Shown: positions 53,739-61,523 of the stretch, piece by piece
Position numbering within the stretch: position 1 is the first letter of the stretch
Layout: the number at the start of each line of letters is the position of its first letter
Source: Actibacterium lipolyticum
Lineage (GTDB): Bacteria > Pseudomonadota > Alphaproteobacteria > Rhodobacterales > Rhodobacteraceae
Length of the DNA: 64,000 nucleotides
NCBI RefSeq assembly: GCF_900184935.1
Contig: NZ_FXYE01000004.1
Span: 55,264-119,263 of the forward strand
Reading direction: 5' to 3'
Position numbers and translations under genes: made by a program
Notes under the pieces: model-generated
Databases searched by the model: none
Told to the model about the DNA's origin: nothing
What the model saw: only the letters and a program-made list of their open reading frames with translations

Positions 53739-54998
53739 TCAACCGCGTGTAACCGCCCCCTTAAATGTGGCCAGCGCGGCGGCCAGTTCGGGGCGTTGTT
53801 TCGCGTGTTCGGTTACATCAAGGCCCAGCCGGTGCGCCTCTGCGGCTTGGCGCAGGCTGGTGATGCCATCGGCGGGGCCGCCAGGGTGGCTCATGATGCC
53901 GCCGCCTGCGCAGATCAGAAAATCATCGTTACCCAGCACATCCGCCGACGGGCCAACCTGCCACGCGGTTTGGCCGGACGAAAACACCGGCAACGCCTGA
54001 TGCGCCGCACCGTCGCTGACCGGTGCCTGCACCGAAACCGCTGCTTCGGCCACAACGTCATCAGGTTCGGTGAATTTGCTGGCCAGCCCGTTGACGTGCA
54101 GATGGTCCGCCCCTGCCAGCCGCCACAGCTTTTGCATCGCGGGATAGGCGACCCCGATATCGGGCGAACGCGACACGAGCCCCCAACCGTTGCGATGCGC
54201 ATGGATCGGCAGCGGGCTGCGATCCCGCACCGCGCGCAGCCCCGCCAACCCGATGGAGTTCAACGACACCATCGCGCAGGTCGCGCCCAGCTTTTCCAAC
54301 ATCTCTAGATGCCGCCACATGTCGGTGATTTCGTCCGTGATGTTGAACGCATACATCGCCTTGCGCCCGGTCTTTTGCGCGGCACCGTCCAGCGCCTGCA
54401 TCACGGCCTTGGCGCGATCCTCTAACGGGCAAGCCGGGCCGTTGCCCTGCAATTCGTCGTCTTTGATGAAGTCGATCCCAGCAAGGGCAAGATCACCGGC
54501 CAGATCGCCGGTTTCCTGTGCCGAAAGCCCAACACTGGGCTTTACGATGGTGCCGATCATCGGGCCGGTTTCCACCCCCATCAACCGCCGCGTTCCGGAA
54601 ATGCCGAATTGCGGGCCGGGGCATGCGCCCGCAATGCTGTCTGGAATATCAAGCGATAGAAGCCGGATCGCCGAAACCTCGGCCAGTTCAAACAGGTTGC
54701 CCGCGACGGTCGCCAGAATGTTGGGCAGCGATGGGCCGAAGTTTTCAACCGGCCAGCTGATCGTCACCCTACCCCGTTCGTAACTGTCGCCCTTCAACCG
54801 ACACGGAAGCGCCGGGCGGGCAGACGTTGCCGTCACCTCAACCGCCTCTACCCGCGCTGCGGATCGGTCGCGCAGGGCGTCGGTTTCCGCCGCCAGCCGG
54901 ATGAACGTGCCGGTGGATTGTTCCCCTGCGATCACTGCCGCCGCATGGGCAATGCCAAGCGGGCTTTCGATATCATATGTTGCTTGCAGCCGAGTCAT
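53739..54998 (-). CDS. RuBisCO-like protein, probable 3-oxo-isoapionate-4-phosphate processing enzyme (OiaX/OiaT)
   Basis: A 419-residue RuBisCO large-subunit homologue with a nearly complete active site. Lys153 (GTIVKP, equal to Lys175) and Lys179-Asp-Asp-Glu182 (carbamylated Lys201, Asp203, Glu204) are present. His266/His268-Arg269, His301, Lys308 (loop-6 position), SSG near 340 and GGG at 365-367 also match. It begins ATGA over the DUF1537 kinase stop. In D-apiose catabolism such proteins decarboxylate (OiaT) or transcarboxylate/hydrolyse (OiaX) 3-oxo-isoapionate 4-phosphate. The glycolate-dehydrogenase-like gene nearby slightly favours OiaX. True CO2-fixing RuBisCO is excluded by length and context (no small subunit). 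Confidence 0.85.
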   Translation of the reverse strand: MTRLQATYDIESPLGIAHAAAVIAGEQSTGTFIRLAAETDALRDRSAARVEAVEVTATSARPALPCRLKGDSYERGRVTISWPVENFGPSLPNILATVAGNLFELAEVSAIRLLSLDIPDSIAGACPGPQFGISGTRRLMGVETGPMIGTIVKPSVGLSAQETGDLAGDLALAGIDFIKDDELQGNGPACPLEDRAKAVMQALDGAAQKTGRKAMYAFNITDEITDMWRHLEMLEKLGATCAMVSLNSIGLAGLRAVRDRSPLPIHAHRNGWGLVSRSPDIGVAYPAMQKLWRLAGADHLHVNGLASKFTEPDDVVAEAAVSVQAPVSDGAAHQALPVFSSGQTAWQVGPSADVLGNDDFLICAGGGIMSHPGGPADGITSLRQAAEAHRLGLDVTEHAKQRPELAAALATFKGAVTRG

Positions 54999-56338
54999 CG
55001 TGCGCCGCCCCCTTCTTGAACCCACCCAAAATAGTCGCGGCTGCCCATCTGGCCGCCTTTCAGCGCCAATGTCAGCCCATCCATCGGCCCGTCTGCATGT
55101 GCCCTGCAAATCGCGGCACCGGGGATCGTTGGCGCAAGTGCGGTCAACGCGTCGATCCCAAGCGCTTTGCACACATGACCCGAAGTATCGCCGCCCGAAA
55201 CCACGGCACGGTCCAACCCACCCCGCGATATCAGCGCACCCAGCACACGGCCCAAGGCCCCGCCGATCCGATCGTTGACCGTGGCCATGTCATCGCCTGC
55301 CGCTTGGCGAAGCTGTGATACCACCGGGTCATCCGGCCCTTTGGCGGTGAATATCAGCGGCACACGCCCGGCCTTGAGGGCGGCAAGGCCCGCTACAATC
55401 GCGGTATCCTCGGCCGCGTGCAGGCCTTTGCCACAGGCCGCAAGTACGTCAAACGGGATCCCTTCGAACCCATTTTCACAGGCCCACTCAATTTGATCTG
55501 CCGTCGTCGGAGAGACTGACCCCGACACCACCGCCATCTTTTCCGCCCGTCCGATGCCTTGAACCGGCGCGTCATCTGGCAACAATCCCAAGGCCCGGAA
55601 ATGCGCAACCAAGGCGTATGCCGTCCCTTGTGATCCGACGATAAACCGGTTCGCGCCGCGGTGTTCCCATAACAATCGGCCCGCCGCCGCCTCGTCCGCC
55701 GGGGTCATCTGGTCGATGGTCACGCCCTGCCCTTCAACCAAAGCGGCATCCGCGCGCGCCCGGTCGGGCAGCATTTCCACATCCAAACAGCGGATCGGCA
55801 TGGGGGTTTGCGCCGACAGATGGCGGGCAACTTCAGCCTCGGCCATTGGGGTAACGGGATGGCGGGCCATCACCGGGTGACGGTCAAGCCGGAACACCCC
55901 CGCATCAGTGCCCGCGAAAAGCTGCCCGAACACCTGATACCGGCGCATCTGCGGGGCCGCGACCAAGATTGGCACCGCACCGCCAAACCGTGCCGCGCCA
56001 ATATCCATCGCGCGGCCAATCGACCCCACGTGGGGCGCGGAATCCAAGGTCGAACAAACCTTGTACTGCACCAACTCCGCACCCGTCGCCGCCAGCGCGT
56101 CGAACAGGGGCGGCAAGTGCTCATCCATCCATTCAGGCGATTGAGTTCGCGCCATACTTGCGATGCCGATCCCGCGCATTCCGGGAAACGCGGCCAGCCG
56201 CTCACCGCTTGGCTGTTCCAAGAACAACACGGCGGGCAAACCGGAAAAGGCCAGCACCTCCATCACGGCGGCGGCGCCGGTGAAATCGTCGCCCAGCCAT
56301 GCCAGAACGGGGGGGCCTATCTGCTCTTGACCTGTCAT
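54995..56338 (-). CDS. oiaK: OiaK, 3-oxo-isoapionate kinase (DUF1537)
   Basis: A 447-residue DUF1537 kinase. DDFTGA is at 17-22 and the C-terminal VVSGGDTSGHVCKALG region binds nucleotide. It is longer and different in sequence from OtnK. Coupled by ATGA to the RuBisCO-like gene and flanked by apnO, it most likely phosphorylates 3-oxo-isoapionate. Divergent from the GntR gene, with a shared 15-bp element in the short 48-bp gap. Confidence 0.83.
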   Translation of the reverse strand: MTGQEQIGPPVLAWLGDDFTGAAAVMEVLAFSGLPAVLFLEQPSGERLAAFPGMRGIGIASMARTQSPEWMDEHLPPLFDALAATGAELVQYKVCSTLDSAPHVGSIGRAMDIGAARFGGAVPILVAAPQMRRYQVFGQLFAGTDAGVFRLDRHPVMARHPVTPMAEAEVARHLSAQTPMPIRCLDVEMLPDRARADAALVEGQGVTIDQMTPADEAAAGRLLWEHRGANRFIVGSQGTAYALVAHFRALGLLPDDAPVQGIGRAEKMAVVSGSVSPTTADQIEWACENGFEGIPFDVLAACGKGLHAAEDTAIVAGLAALKAGRVPLIFTAKGPDDPVVSQLRQAAGDDMATVNDRIGGALGRVLGALISRGGLDRAVVSGGDTSGHVCKALGIDALTALAPTIPGAAICRAHADGPMDGLTLALKGGQMGSRDYFGWVQEGGGAR

Positions 56339-56343
56339 GTGTT

Positions 56344-56358
56344 ATCTCATCATACCAG
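56344..56358. promoter_or_regulatory. ATCTCATCATACCAG element, oiaK/gntR promoter
   Basis: This 15-mer is the exact reverse complement of the sequence at 57952-57966 before apnO. It lies in the 48-bp gap between the oiaK start and the divergent GntR start. It is a likely binding site of that GntR protein. Confidence 0.65.
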
Positions 56359-56386
56359 CGGCAACAAAGTTGACCCCGAGGACACA

Positions 56387-57097
56387 ATGCCAAGCGCAAG
56401 CCCTGACCGGATCACACGGCGCAAACTGTCGGACGCGATTTTTGATCGCCTGCACGCCATGATTTGCAGCGGCGAGCTGAACGCGGGCGACCCCCTTCCG
56501 TCGGAACGCGAACTGATGGATCGCTGGGGCGTTGGCCGCCCCGCCGTGCGCGAGGCATTTCAGGCGTTGCATAACATGGGCCTGATCACCGTCAGCCACG
56601 GCGAACGCAGCCGGGTGAACGCGCTGACCCCGGAAACAGCGGTGCAACAACTGGACGGTATAGCTCAAACGCTGCTGTCCGTGGCACCAGAAAACCTGGA
56701 CCACCTTAAAGAAGCCCGCAAAATGTTTGAGGTCGGGCTTGCCCGCGTCGCCGCCACCCGCCGCACCGAAAAGGACGTCGCCGATCTGCGGGACTTGGTT
56801 CAACAACAAACGGACGCGCGCGCGGATGTTACCGCGTTTGTCGCCGCCGACATGGCCTTTCATGCACGGATCATGGCGATTTCCGGCAACCCGATCATCT
56901 CGGCGCTGGCAGATGCTATGCTGAAATGGATTTTTCAGCACCACAACACCCTGCTGCATTGGTCGGGCAACGAAGATACCACGCTGGCCGAACACACCCA
57001 CATCGTTGACGCCATCGCCGCAGGCGACGCCGAAGCGGCGGCCAAGGTTATGGCCATCCACTTGGATCGTTCTGCCAGCATTCCGGACACGGTCTAA
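56387..57097 (+). CDS. GntR/FadR-subfamily regulator of the apionate module
   Basis: A 236-residue GntR protein. The winged helix (SERELMDRWGVGRPAVREAFQAL, about 40-62) is followed by an FCD domain with His in EADMAFHARIM-like, EHTHIVDAI and IHLDRS segments. The start at 56387 was chosen; earlier codons overlap oiaK. It is divergent from oiaK and convergent with apnO, with a common 15-bp motif upstream of both operons. It probably represses them, responding to a pathway intermediate. Confidence 0.87.
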   Translation: MPSASPDRITRRKLSDAIFDRLHAMICSGELNAGDPLPSERELMDRWGVGRPAVREAFQALHNMGLITVSHGERSRVNALTPETAVQQLDGIAQTLLSVAPENLDHLKEARKMFEVGLARVAATRRTEKDVADLRDLVQQQTDARADVTAFVAADMAFHARIMAISGNPIISALADAMLKWIFQHHNTLLHWSGNEDTTLAEHTHIVDAIAAGDAEAAAKVMAIHLDRSASIPDTV

Positions 57098-57100
57098 CAT

Positions 57101-57931
57101 TCAGGTAATACGCTGAATGCTCGCCGCAATTTCGTCGGGTTCGAACACGCGCTTCCAGTCATCCCGCATCAGCATCGGTTTGCCGAACGTGATCGCCTTG
57201 TTGCAGGCATCAGAAAACACCCCGTCAATTTCGTCAAAGATCACAGCACCCAAGATGTTCATGTGCCCCAACAGAAAATCCCGTGCGGCATCTTTTGGCA
57301 CGCCACGGGCGACGACTTCGTCCATCGCTTCGCGCATCACGTCCAACAACGAAGCGCAGACAGTTTCGGACAAGCCCGGCTCTAACAACGCCATTTGTTC
57401 GACGGTCACGCGATAACTGCGTGCGACGGGGGCATAAATCGCGCGCCCAACTTTTTCGCCCAAGGCATAGTGTTCATCCGGCCCCTGCATCAGCGCGTTA
57501 ACAATGCCCTGCTGCGCGGCGATCCCGCCAAAGTAATCCTTGCGCCCTTCGGCGGTTGTTTCATCGTTATAGATGGGCGGGTGGCACGGGTGCGTCACAA
57601 AATAGCTGACATCATCGCGGTTGGGCAAATGGCCCGCAAACGGCCCGGCCGCATCAAGGCAAACCACCATCGCGCCGCTTGGCACCTTGTCGATAATCGC
57701 GCCCGCAACGGCCTTGATCGCCGTATCCGGGACGGCCAATAGAACCACATCGGCCCCTTCCAGCGCCGTGTCCAGATCAACGCAATCAACCCCGATCGCG
57801 TCTTTCAGCCGGGCCCGTCCTTCGTCCGAAATTTCCACATGGGCCACGTCAAAGTCGGTGTTCAGAAGGTTCGTCGCACTGCGCACCCCCATCTTTCCGC
57901 CCGCACCCAAAAGCGCCAGTTTTTGGCCCAT
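57101..57931 (-). CDS. apnO: ApnO, D-apionate oxidoisomerase
   Basis: A 276-residue NAD-dependent enzyme. The Rossmann loop GAGGKMG is at 9-15, with THPCHPPIYNDETTAEGRKD and VARSYRVTVEQMALLEPGLSETVCASLL segments as in the apionate oxidoisomerase family. ApnO oxidises D-apionate with migration of a hydroxymethyl group to give 3-oxo-isoapionate, the substrate of the adjacent kinase. CGGAGGAG precedes the ATG at 57931. Recognition rests on family resemblance plus the RuBisCO-like and kinase neighbours. Confidence 0.82.
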   Translation of the reverse strand: MGQKLALLGAGGKMGVRSATNLLNTDFDVAHVEISDEGRARLKDAIGVDCVDLDTALEGADVVLLAVPDTAIKAVAGAIIDKVPSGAMVVCLDAAGPFAGHLPNRDDVSYFVTHPCHPPIYNDETTAEGRKDYFGGIAAQQGIVNALMQGPDEHYALGEKVGRAIYAPVARSYRVTVEQMALLEPGLSETVCASLLDVMREAMDEVVARGVPKDAARDFLLGHMNILGAVIFDEIDGVFSDACNKAITFGKPMLMRDDWKRVFEPDEIAASIQRIT

Positions 57932-57951
57932 CGTCTTCTCCTCCGCGTCAA

Positions 57952-57966
57952 CTGGTATGATGAGAT
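57952..57966. promoter_or_regulatory. CTGGTATGATGAGAT element upstream of apnO
   Basis: A 15-bp element identical (reverse complement) to 56344-56358, located 21-35 bp before the apnO start. The ATGAT unit is repeated just after it (GATGAT). Confidence 0.65.
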
Positions 57967-58012
57967 GATATCTCTTCACGACTGTCAAGCACAGACACCG
58001 GGCACAAATAGA

Positions 58013-58041
58013 AAACCGCGCAGCATGAAACTGCGCGGTTT
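58013..58041. terminator. Terminator hairpin after the outer-membrane protein gene
   Basis: AAACCGCGCAG (58013-58023) and CTGCGCGGTTT (58031-58041) form a perfect 11-bp stem with a 7-nt loop, followed on the minus strand by TTTTC. It sits between the leftward outer-membrane protein gene and the apnO promoter. Confidence 0.85.
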
Positions 58042-58093
58042 GAGGTTAAGCCTGCCGACGGTGCCCCCGCATCCTTGCGGGCGCGTCGTGATT

Positions 58094-61000
58094 TTAGAAC
58101 TTCAGAACAGCGTTAATGAAGAAGCCTTTGTCGTCGTAAACAACATCACGCAAATCGTCCGAGAAGGAACCGGCGTTATAGCCGACACCGATTTTTGCGT
58201 TGTCCCCGACGTGGCGATAAACGGCGGCAACCAAGCCATATTCGGTTGTTCCGATGTCTTGAGCGCGCAGGGCGCGGCCTTCGACAAGAACATCCCAGTT
58301 ATGCACAGCGTGGTAGCGCACGTTGGCCGTTGCCAGCCATGCATCGTTGCTTTGGAAGGAGTTCGTTCCGGATGCCGCCTGTTCAGAGAAACGGCCACCG
58401 ATCTTGCCACCCAGCGTCCATTTCGGCGACAGGTCATAGCTGCCGTCCAAGCTGAACACATGACTGCGCTGCAGCGGGCCAGAGTTGGCAACGCCGTTCA
58501 CTGTCTGCCCGGCCATGTCATACAGGAACGTATATTTGGCCAGAATGTTCAGACGGTCGTTATCAACCGGGCGATAGGCATAGCCAAGGCTGGCTTCGGC
58601 ATATTCACTGTCAGGCAGGCCTGTCAGGCTGCTGTCGGTGCGCAAGGCATCCAGATTGAACAGCAGGCGCTGGTTTTCGTCGATCTTGTAGCGCGCGCCA
58701 GCAGACAGAAGCCAAGTGTCTGAATCACGGTTGCTTGCACCATCCACACCACGTTCGTTGCGGTATTCCAGACGGCCACGGGCGCTAAGGCCGGCTTCGT
58801 CCTGATAAACCACACCGAACGACAGCGCGTTACGATCGAAGTCGCCGTTCGCATCGTCCGCAACACGGCCCACTTCCAGACCACCGGTATAGGTCAGGAA
58901 TTTATTGGGTTGATATTCAACACCATACAGGCTGGTCAGCGACGTCCGTTCGCCAAACATATCATAGGTGTTTTCGCCGAAAACGCGAGTCTGTTCGTTC
59001 AACCGGCGACGCGCGCCGACAACATATGTACCGGCGTCATTGCCGCTGAGGCTGCTGCCAAGGTCACGCTCTGGGTCCAGTGTGTAACCGAAGTAAACGC
59101 TGTTGTTTTCGTCTTGGTCGAATTCAGCCAACAGGCGTGCACCTGCCCCGGTTGTTCCGCCCGAAACCTCGCCAGTCACGCGCAGCTGGTCAGAGACCTG
59201 CATCTCGGCGCCGATGCCGACACGGTCGTTACGTTCCAACCCGCCCGAAACCTCGACCGATCCCTGCGCATAGCCATAAAGCGTCAGATCGTCGTTACGC
59301 TGATGATCAACGCGCACCGCCACATCTGTGCGCGACCCCGTCAGGGCCGCAGAGGTTGGCGTGTTGCGATCCAGATGTTCCAATCCGAACGACAGCGTCG
59401 TGCGGTCGTTCACTGCATGAGTGATGTCCAGACCACCTTCGCGCAGGGTCTTACCCGTCGCTTCGTCAAAGTCATCATAGAAGAAGTTCAGGCTGGTCGA
59501 TGGCGACAGGTCAACCTGCGCAAACACACCCCAAAGGGTCTGATCGTCAGTCACCTGATAATCAAGCGTGGAAAAGCCCACCTCGCGGTCCTCAAAATAG
59601 CCACCAACGACGCCGCTGCGCCCTGGGGCCACATCGGCCAGATCTACCTGACCTTCCACGCGGATCGCGCGGCCATCGCCGGCACCGCCAGCCGTGGCCG
59701 TGTCATCCGTCGTCAAACCGCCATCCGTGGACGAGGCAAAGCCAAACCCAGGCCCGTCGGTTTGGGCGTATTCCATTTCAAGATAGGTGGTTTCGGAATG
59801 CTGATACCGCAGATCAATACCGTAAGCATTCTGTTCGGCCAGCCCGGTGTTTTCCACCATCGCTGTCGCACCGATACGCAGGTTATCGGTCACCCAAGAC
59901 TGCGCCCGTCCGCCATACGAAAAGCCGTCAAGTTCCAGCGTGGGCGTGTATTCATACTGAGCCACAAGGTTGACGGTGTTGTCGCCACCGGGGTTGTTGA
60001 CGATTAGCGAACCATCCGATGTGCTGCCGCTCAGCGGTTTGCGCAGCAACACAATGCCCTGCACATAGTTGATGTCATAATCCACGCCATAGGTCAGAAG
60101 CTTGCGATCCACGACCCGGCCGGTTGTGGCGTCACGCACCTCGACGCTGAGTGTTTCTGACCCGACAGAGATATCCTGACGGCGCAGCACATAAGACGAC
60201 CCGCCCGTCCCGCGGAAGATTTCCCGCTGTGGCAGGTTGTCAGGCTGGGCGGCGTAGACCTCAATCTCGGCTACGGGGGCGCCGTTGGGCCGGTAGTCAG
60301 GCGTCTTGTAAACAGCCTGAAGGCCATAAAGCGTGCGTTCGTTCCGCAAGAACTCGCTGCCGTTGATGGAGGACTTAAAGTCGCCCCAGACGGCGTGATT
60401 ATCGCCCTGTTCAACCCGGACATAGAATTTGCCCGACGTCGGCGCATCATTCACAGTGGTCGAGTCATCGCCATAGACCGGATAGGCAAGGTCATCATTC
60501 AAACGACCCAAAAGCGCGCGAGGCTTCTTTTCATCAAACTTGCTGAGGATATCTTCCAGATCTTCCTCGCCAGTATCAGCCGAGGCTGTAACCGTGATGC
60601 CGTTGGCCAGTTTACCCTTGGTGTAAAACGCCAAACGTCCCCGCGAATAGCTGCCCGTCTCAACGGCAACATCATCACCGAAGGCTTTGCCAAAGGTCAG
60701 GTCCACAATACCAACGCCGAACCACTCGGACTTTGGAATGTTAATGTCGCGCTCCAGAACCTGCTGACGCTGGCTGTCGGTCACGCGCACCTCAACCGGG
60801 TAATCGCCGGGGGGCAAAATCCGCTGAATGACAAAGCTGTTGTCTGCCGCTGGTGTGATCGTTTCACCCAGTGCAACAACACGGGCACCAGGGCGCACAT
60901 CACTGCCGGAAATTGTCACCGCGCCGCCATTCACAGGAATGCTACGCTTGGCGGTGCGATCGGTACCCTCTTCCGCCACCTCAGAGATGGGGCGCGCCGC

Positions 61001-61519
61001 GCCCTCGGTCAGAGACAGAGGCTTGGTTTCGTCAAAACGACCCCGCTCGTCATACACACGATGCGTGAAAACCAATTGCTTGCCTTCAGGCAAAGCTGCC
61101 TGAACGCGCCCGTTTGGCAAAATCGGAAGAACCGCAACGGTTTTCGCACCGGACGGCGTTCCAAGATCAATGATCCGAACCTCGCCACGGGTCACATAAG
61201 CGGGATAGTTCATCCGGCTTTGGAACGTGACAGTATCACCAGCCACAAACGGGCCTGAGCCGCCAATGGTCTGCACATCCAAACGCGGTTCCGCAGCGAA
61301 CCCATCATAACGCACCTGAATGTCCGCATCGCGCAGGGCGATATCCGCCTCGCGGGTTTGCTTCACATCCACCACATCGCCCGCGATGGTTTCCCCGTTC
61401 ACTAGGATCGAGAAACCCGCGTCTTGCCCCAGACCCGCGCCTGCATAAAGCGACAGCGCGGAACTGGTCAGAAGAAGGGAAACGGCTTTTTTCATTTTAC
61501 TATCAATCATGTCACTCAT
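58094..61519 (-). CDS. Large outer-membrane beta-barrel protein
   Basis: About 1,141 residues with a signal peptide near the N-terminus (KKAVSLLLTSSALSLYAGAGLG|QD). The first ~300 residues look like periplasmic beta-sandwich domains; from about 350 onward alternating aromatic strands (for example YEYTPTLELDGFSYGGRAQS) indicate a large beta-barrel, ending in the barrel-insertion signature NAVLKF with terminal Phe. GAGGGA lies just 1-2 bases before the first ATG, so the third-codon-downstream ATG (61510) may be the true start. It follows the repeat protein by 4 bp and probably anchors or secretes it. No named function recognised. Confidence 0.8.
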   Translation of the reverse strand: MSDMIDSKMKKAVSLLLTSSALSLYAGAGLGQDAGFSILVNGETIAGDVVDVKQTREADIALRDADIQVRYDGFAAEPRLDVQTIGGSGPFVAGDTVTFQSRMNYPAYVTRGEVRIIDLGTPSGAKTVAVLPILPNGRVQAALPEGKQLVFTHRVYDERGRFDETKPLSLTEGAARPISEVAEEGTDRTAKRSIPVNGGAVTISGSDVRPGARVVALGETITPAADNSFVIQRILPPGDYPVEVRVTDSQRQQVLERDINIPKSEWFGVGIVDLTFGKAFGDDVAVETGSYSRGRLAFYTKGKLANGITVTASADTGEEDLEDILSKFDEKKPRALLGRLNDDLAYPVYGDDSTTVNDAPTSGKFYVRVEQGDNHAVWGDFKSSINGSEFLRNERTLYGLQAVYKTPDYRPNGAPVAEIEVYAAQPDNLPQREIFRGTGGSSYVLRRQDISVGSETLSVEVRDATTGRVVDRKLLTYGVDYDINYVQGIVLLRKPLSGSTSDGSLIVNNPGGDNTVNLVAQYEYTPTLELDGFSYGGRAQSWVTDNLRIGATAMVENTGLAEQNAYGIDLRYQHSETTYLEMEYAQTDGPGFGFASSTDGGLTTDDTATAGGAGDGRAIRVEGQVDLADVAPGRSGVVGGYFEDREVGFSTLDYQVTDDQTLWGVFAQVDLSPSTSLNFFYDDFDEATGKTLREGGLDITHAVNDRTTLSFGLEHLDRNTPTSAALTGSRTDVAVRVDHQRNDDLTLYGYAQGSVEVSGGLERNDRVGIGAEMQVSDQLRVTGEVSGGTTGAGARLLAEFDQDENNSVYFGYTLDPERDLGSSLSGNDAGTYVVGARRRLNEQTRVFGENTYDMFGERTSLTSLYGVEYQPNKFLTYTGGLEVGRVADDANGDFDRNALSFGVVYQDEAGLSARGRLEYRNERGVDGASNRDSDTWLLSAGARYKIDENQRLLFNLDALRTDSSLTGLPDSEYAEASLGYAYRPVDNDRLNILAKYTFLYDMAGQTVNGVANSGPLQRSHVFSLDGSYDLSPKWTLGGKIGGRFSEQAASGTNSFQSNDAWLATANVRYHAVHNWDVLVEGRALRAQDIGTTEYGLVAAVYRHVGDNAKIGVGYNAGSFSDDLRDVVYDDKGFFINAVLKF

Positions 61520-61523
61520 TCCC

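Noticed and set aside
53739..54998. Genuine CO2-fixing RuBisCO
   Set aside because: No small subunit, activase or phosphoribulokinase nearby, a shorter protein, and a kinase/oxidoisomerase context typical of apionate RuBisCO-like proteins.
20983..57966. Recent genomic island with integrase or tRNA attachment site
   Set aside because: No integrase, transposase, tRNA or direct-repeat boundary was seen, and base composition appears similar to the flanking regions.
58910..60007. Plus-strand open frame (365 codons) opposite the outer-membrane protein gene
   Set aside because: No domain or start signal; the minus-strand barrel protein explains the region.
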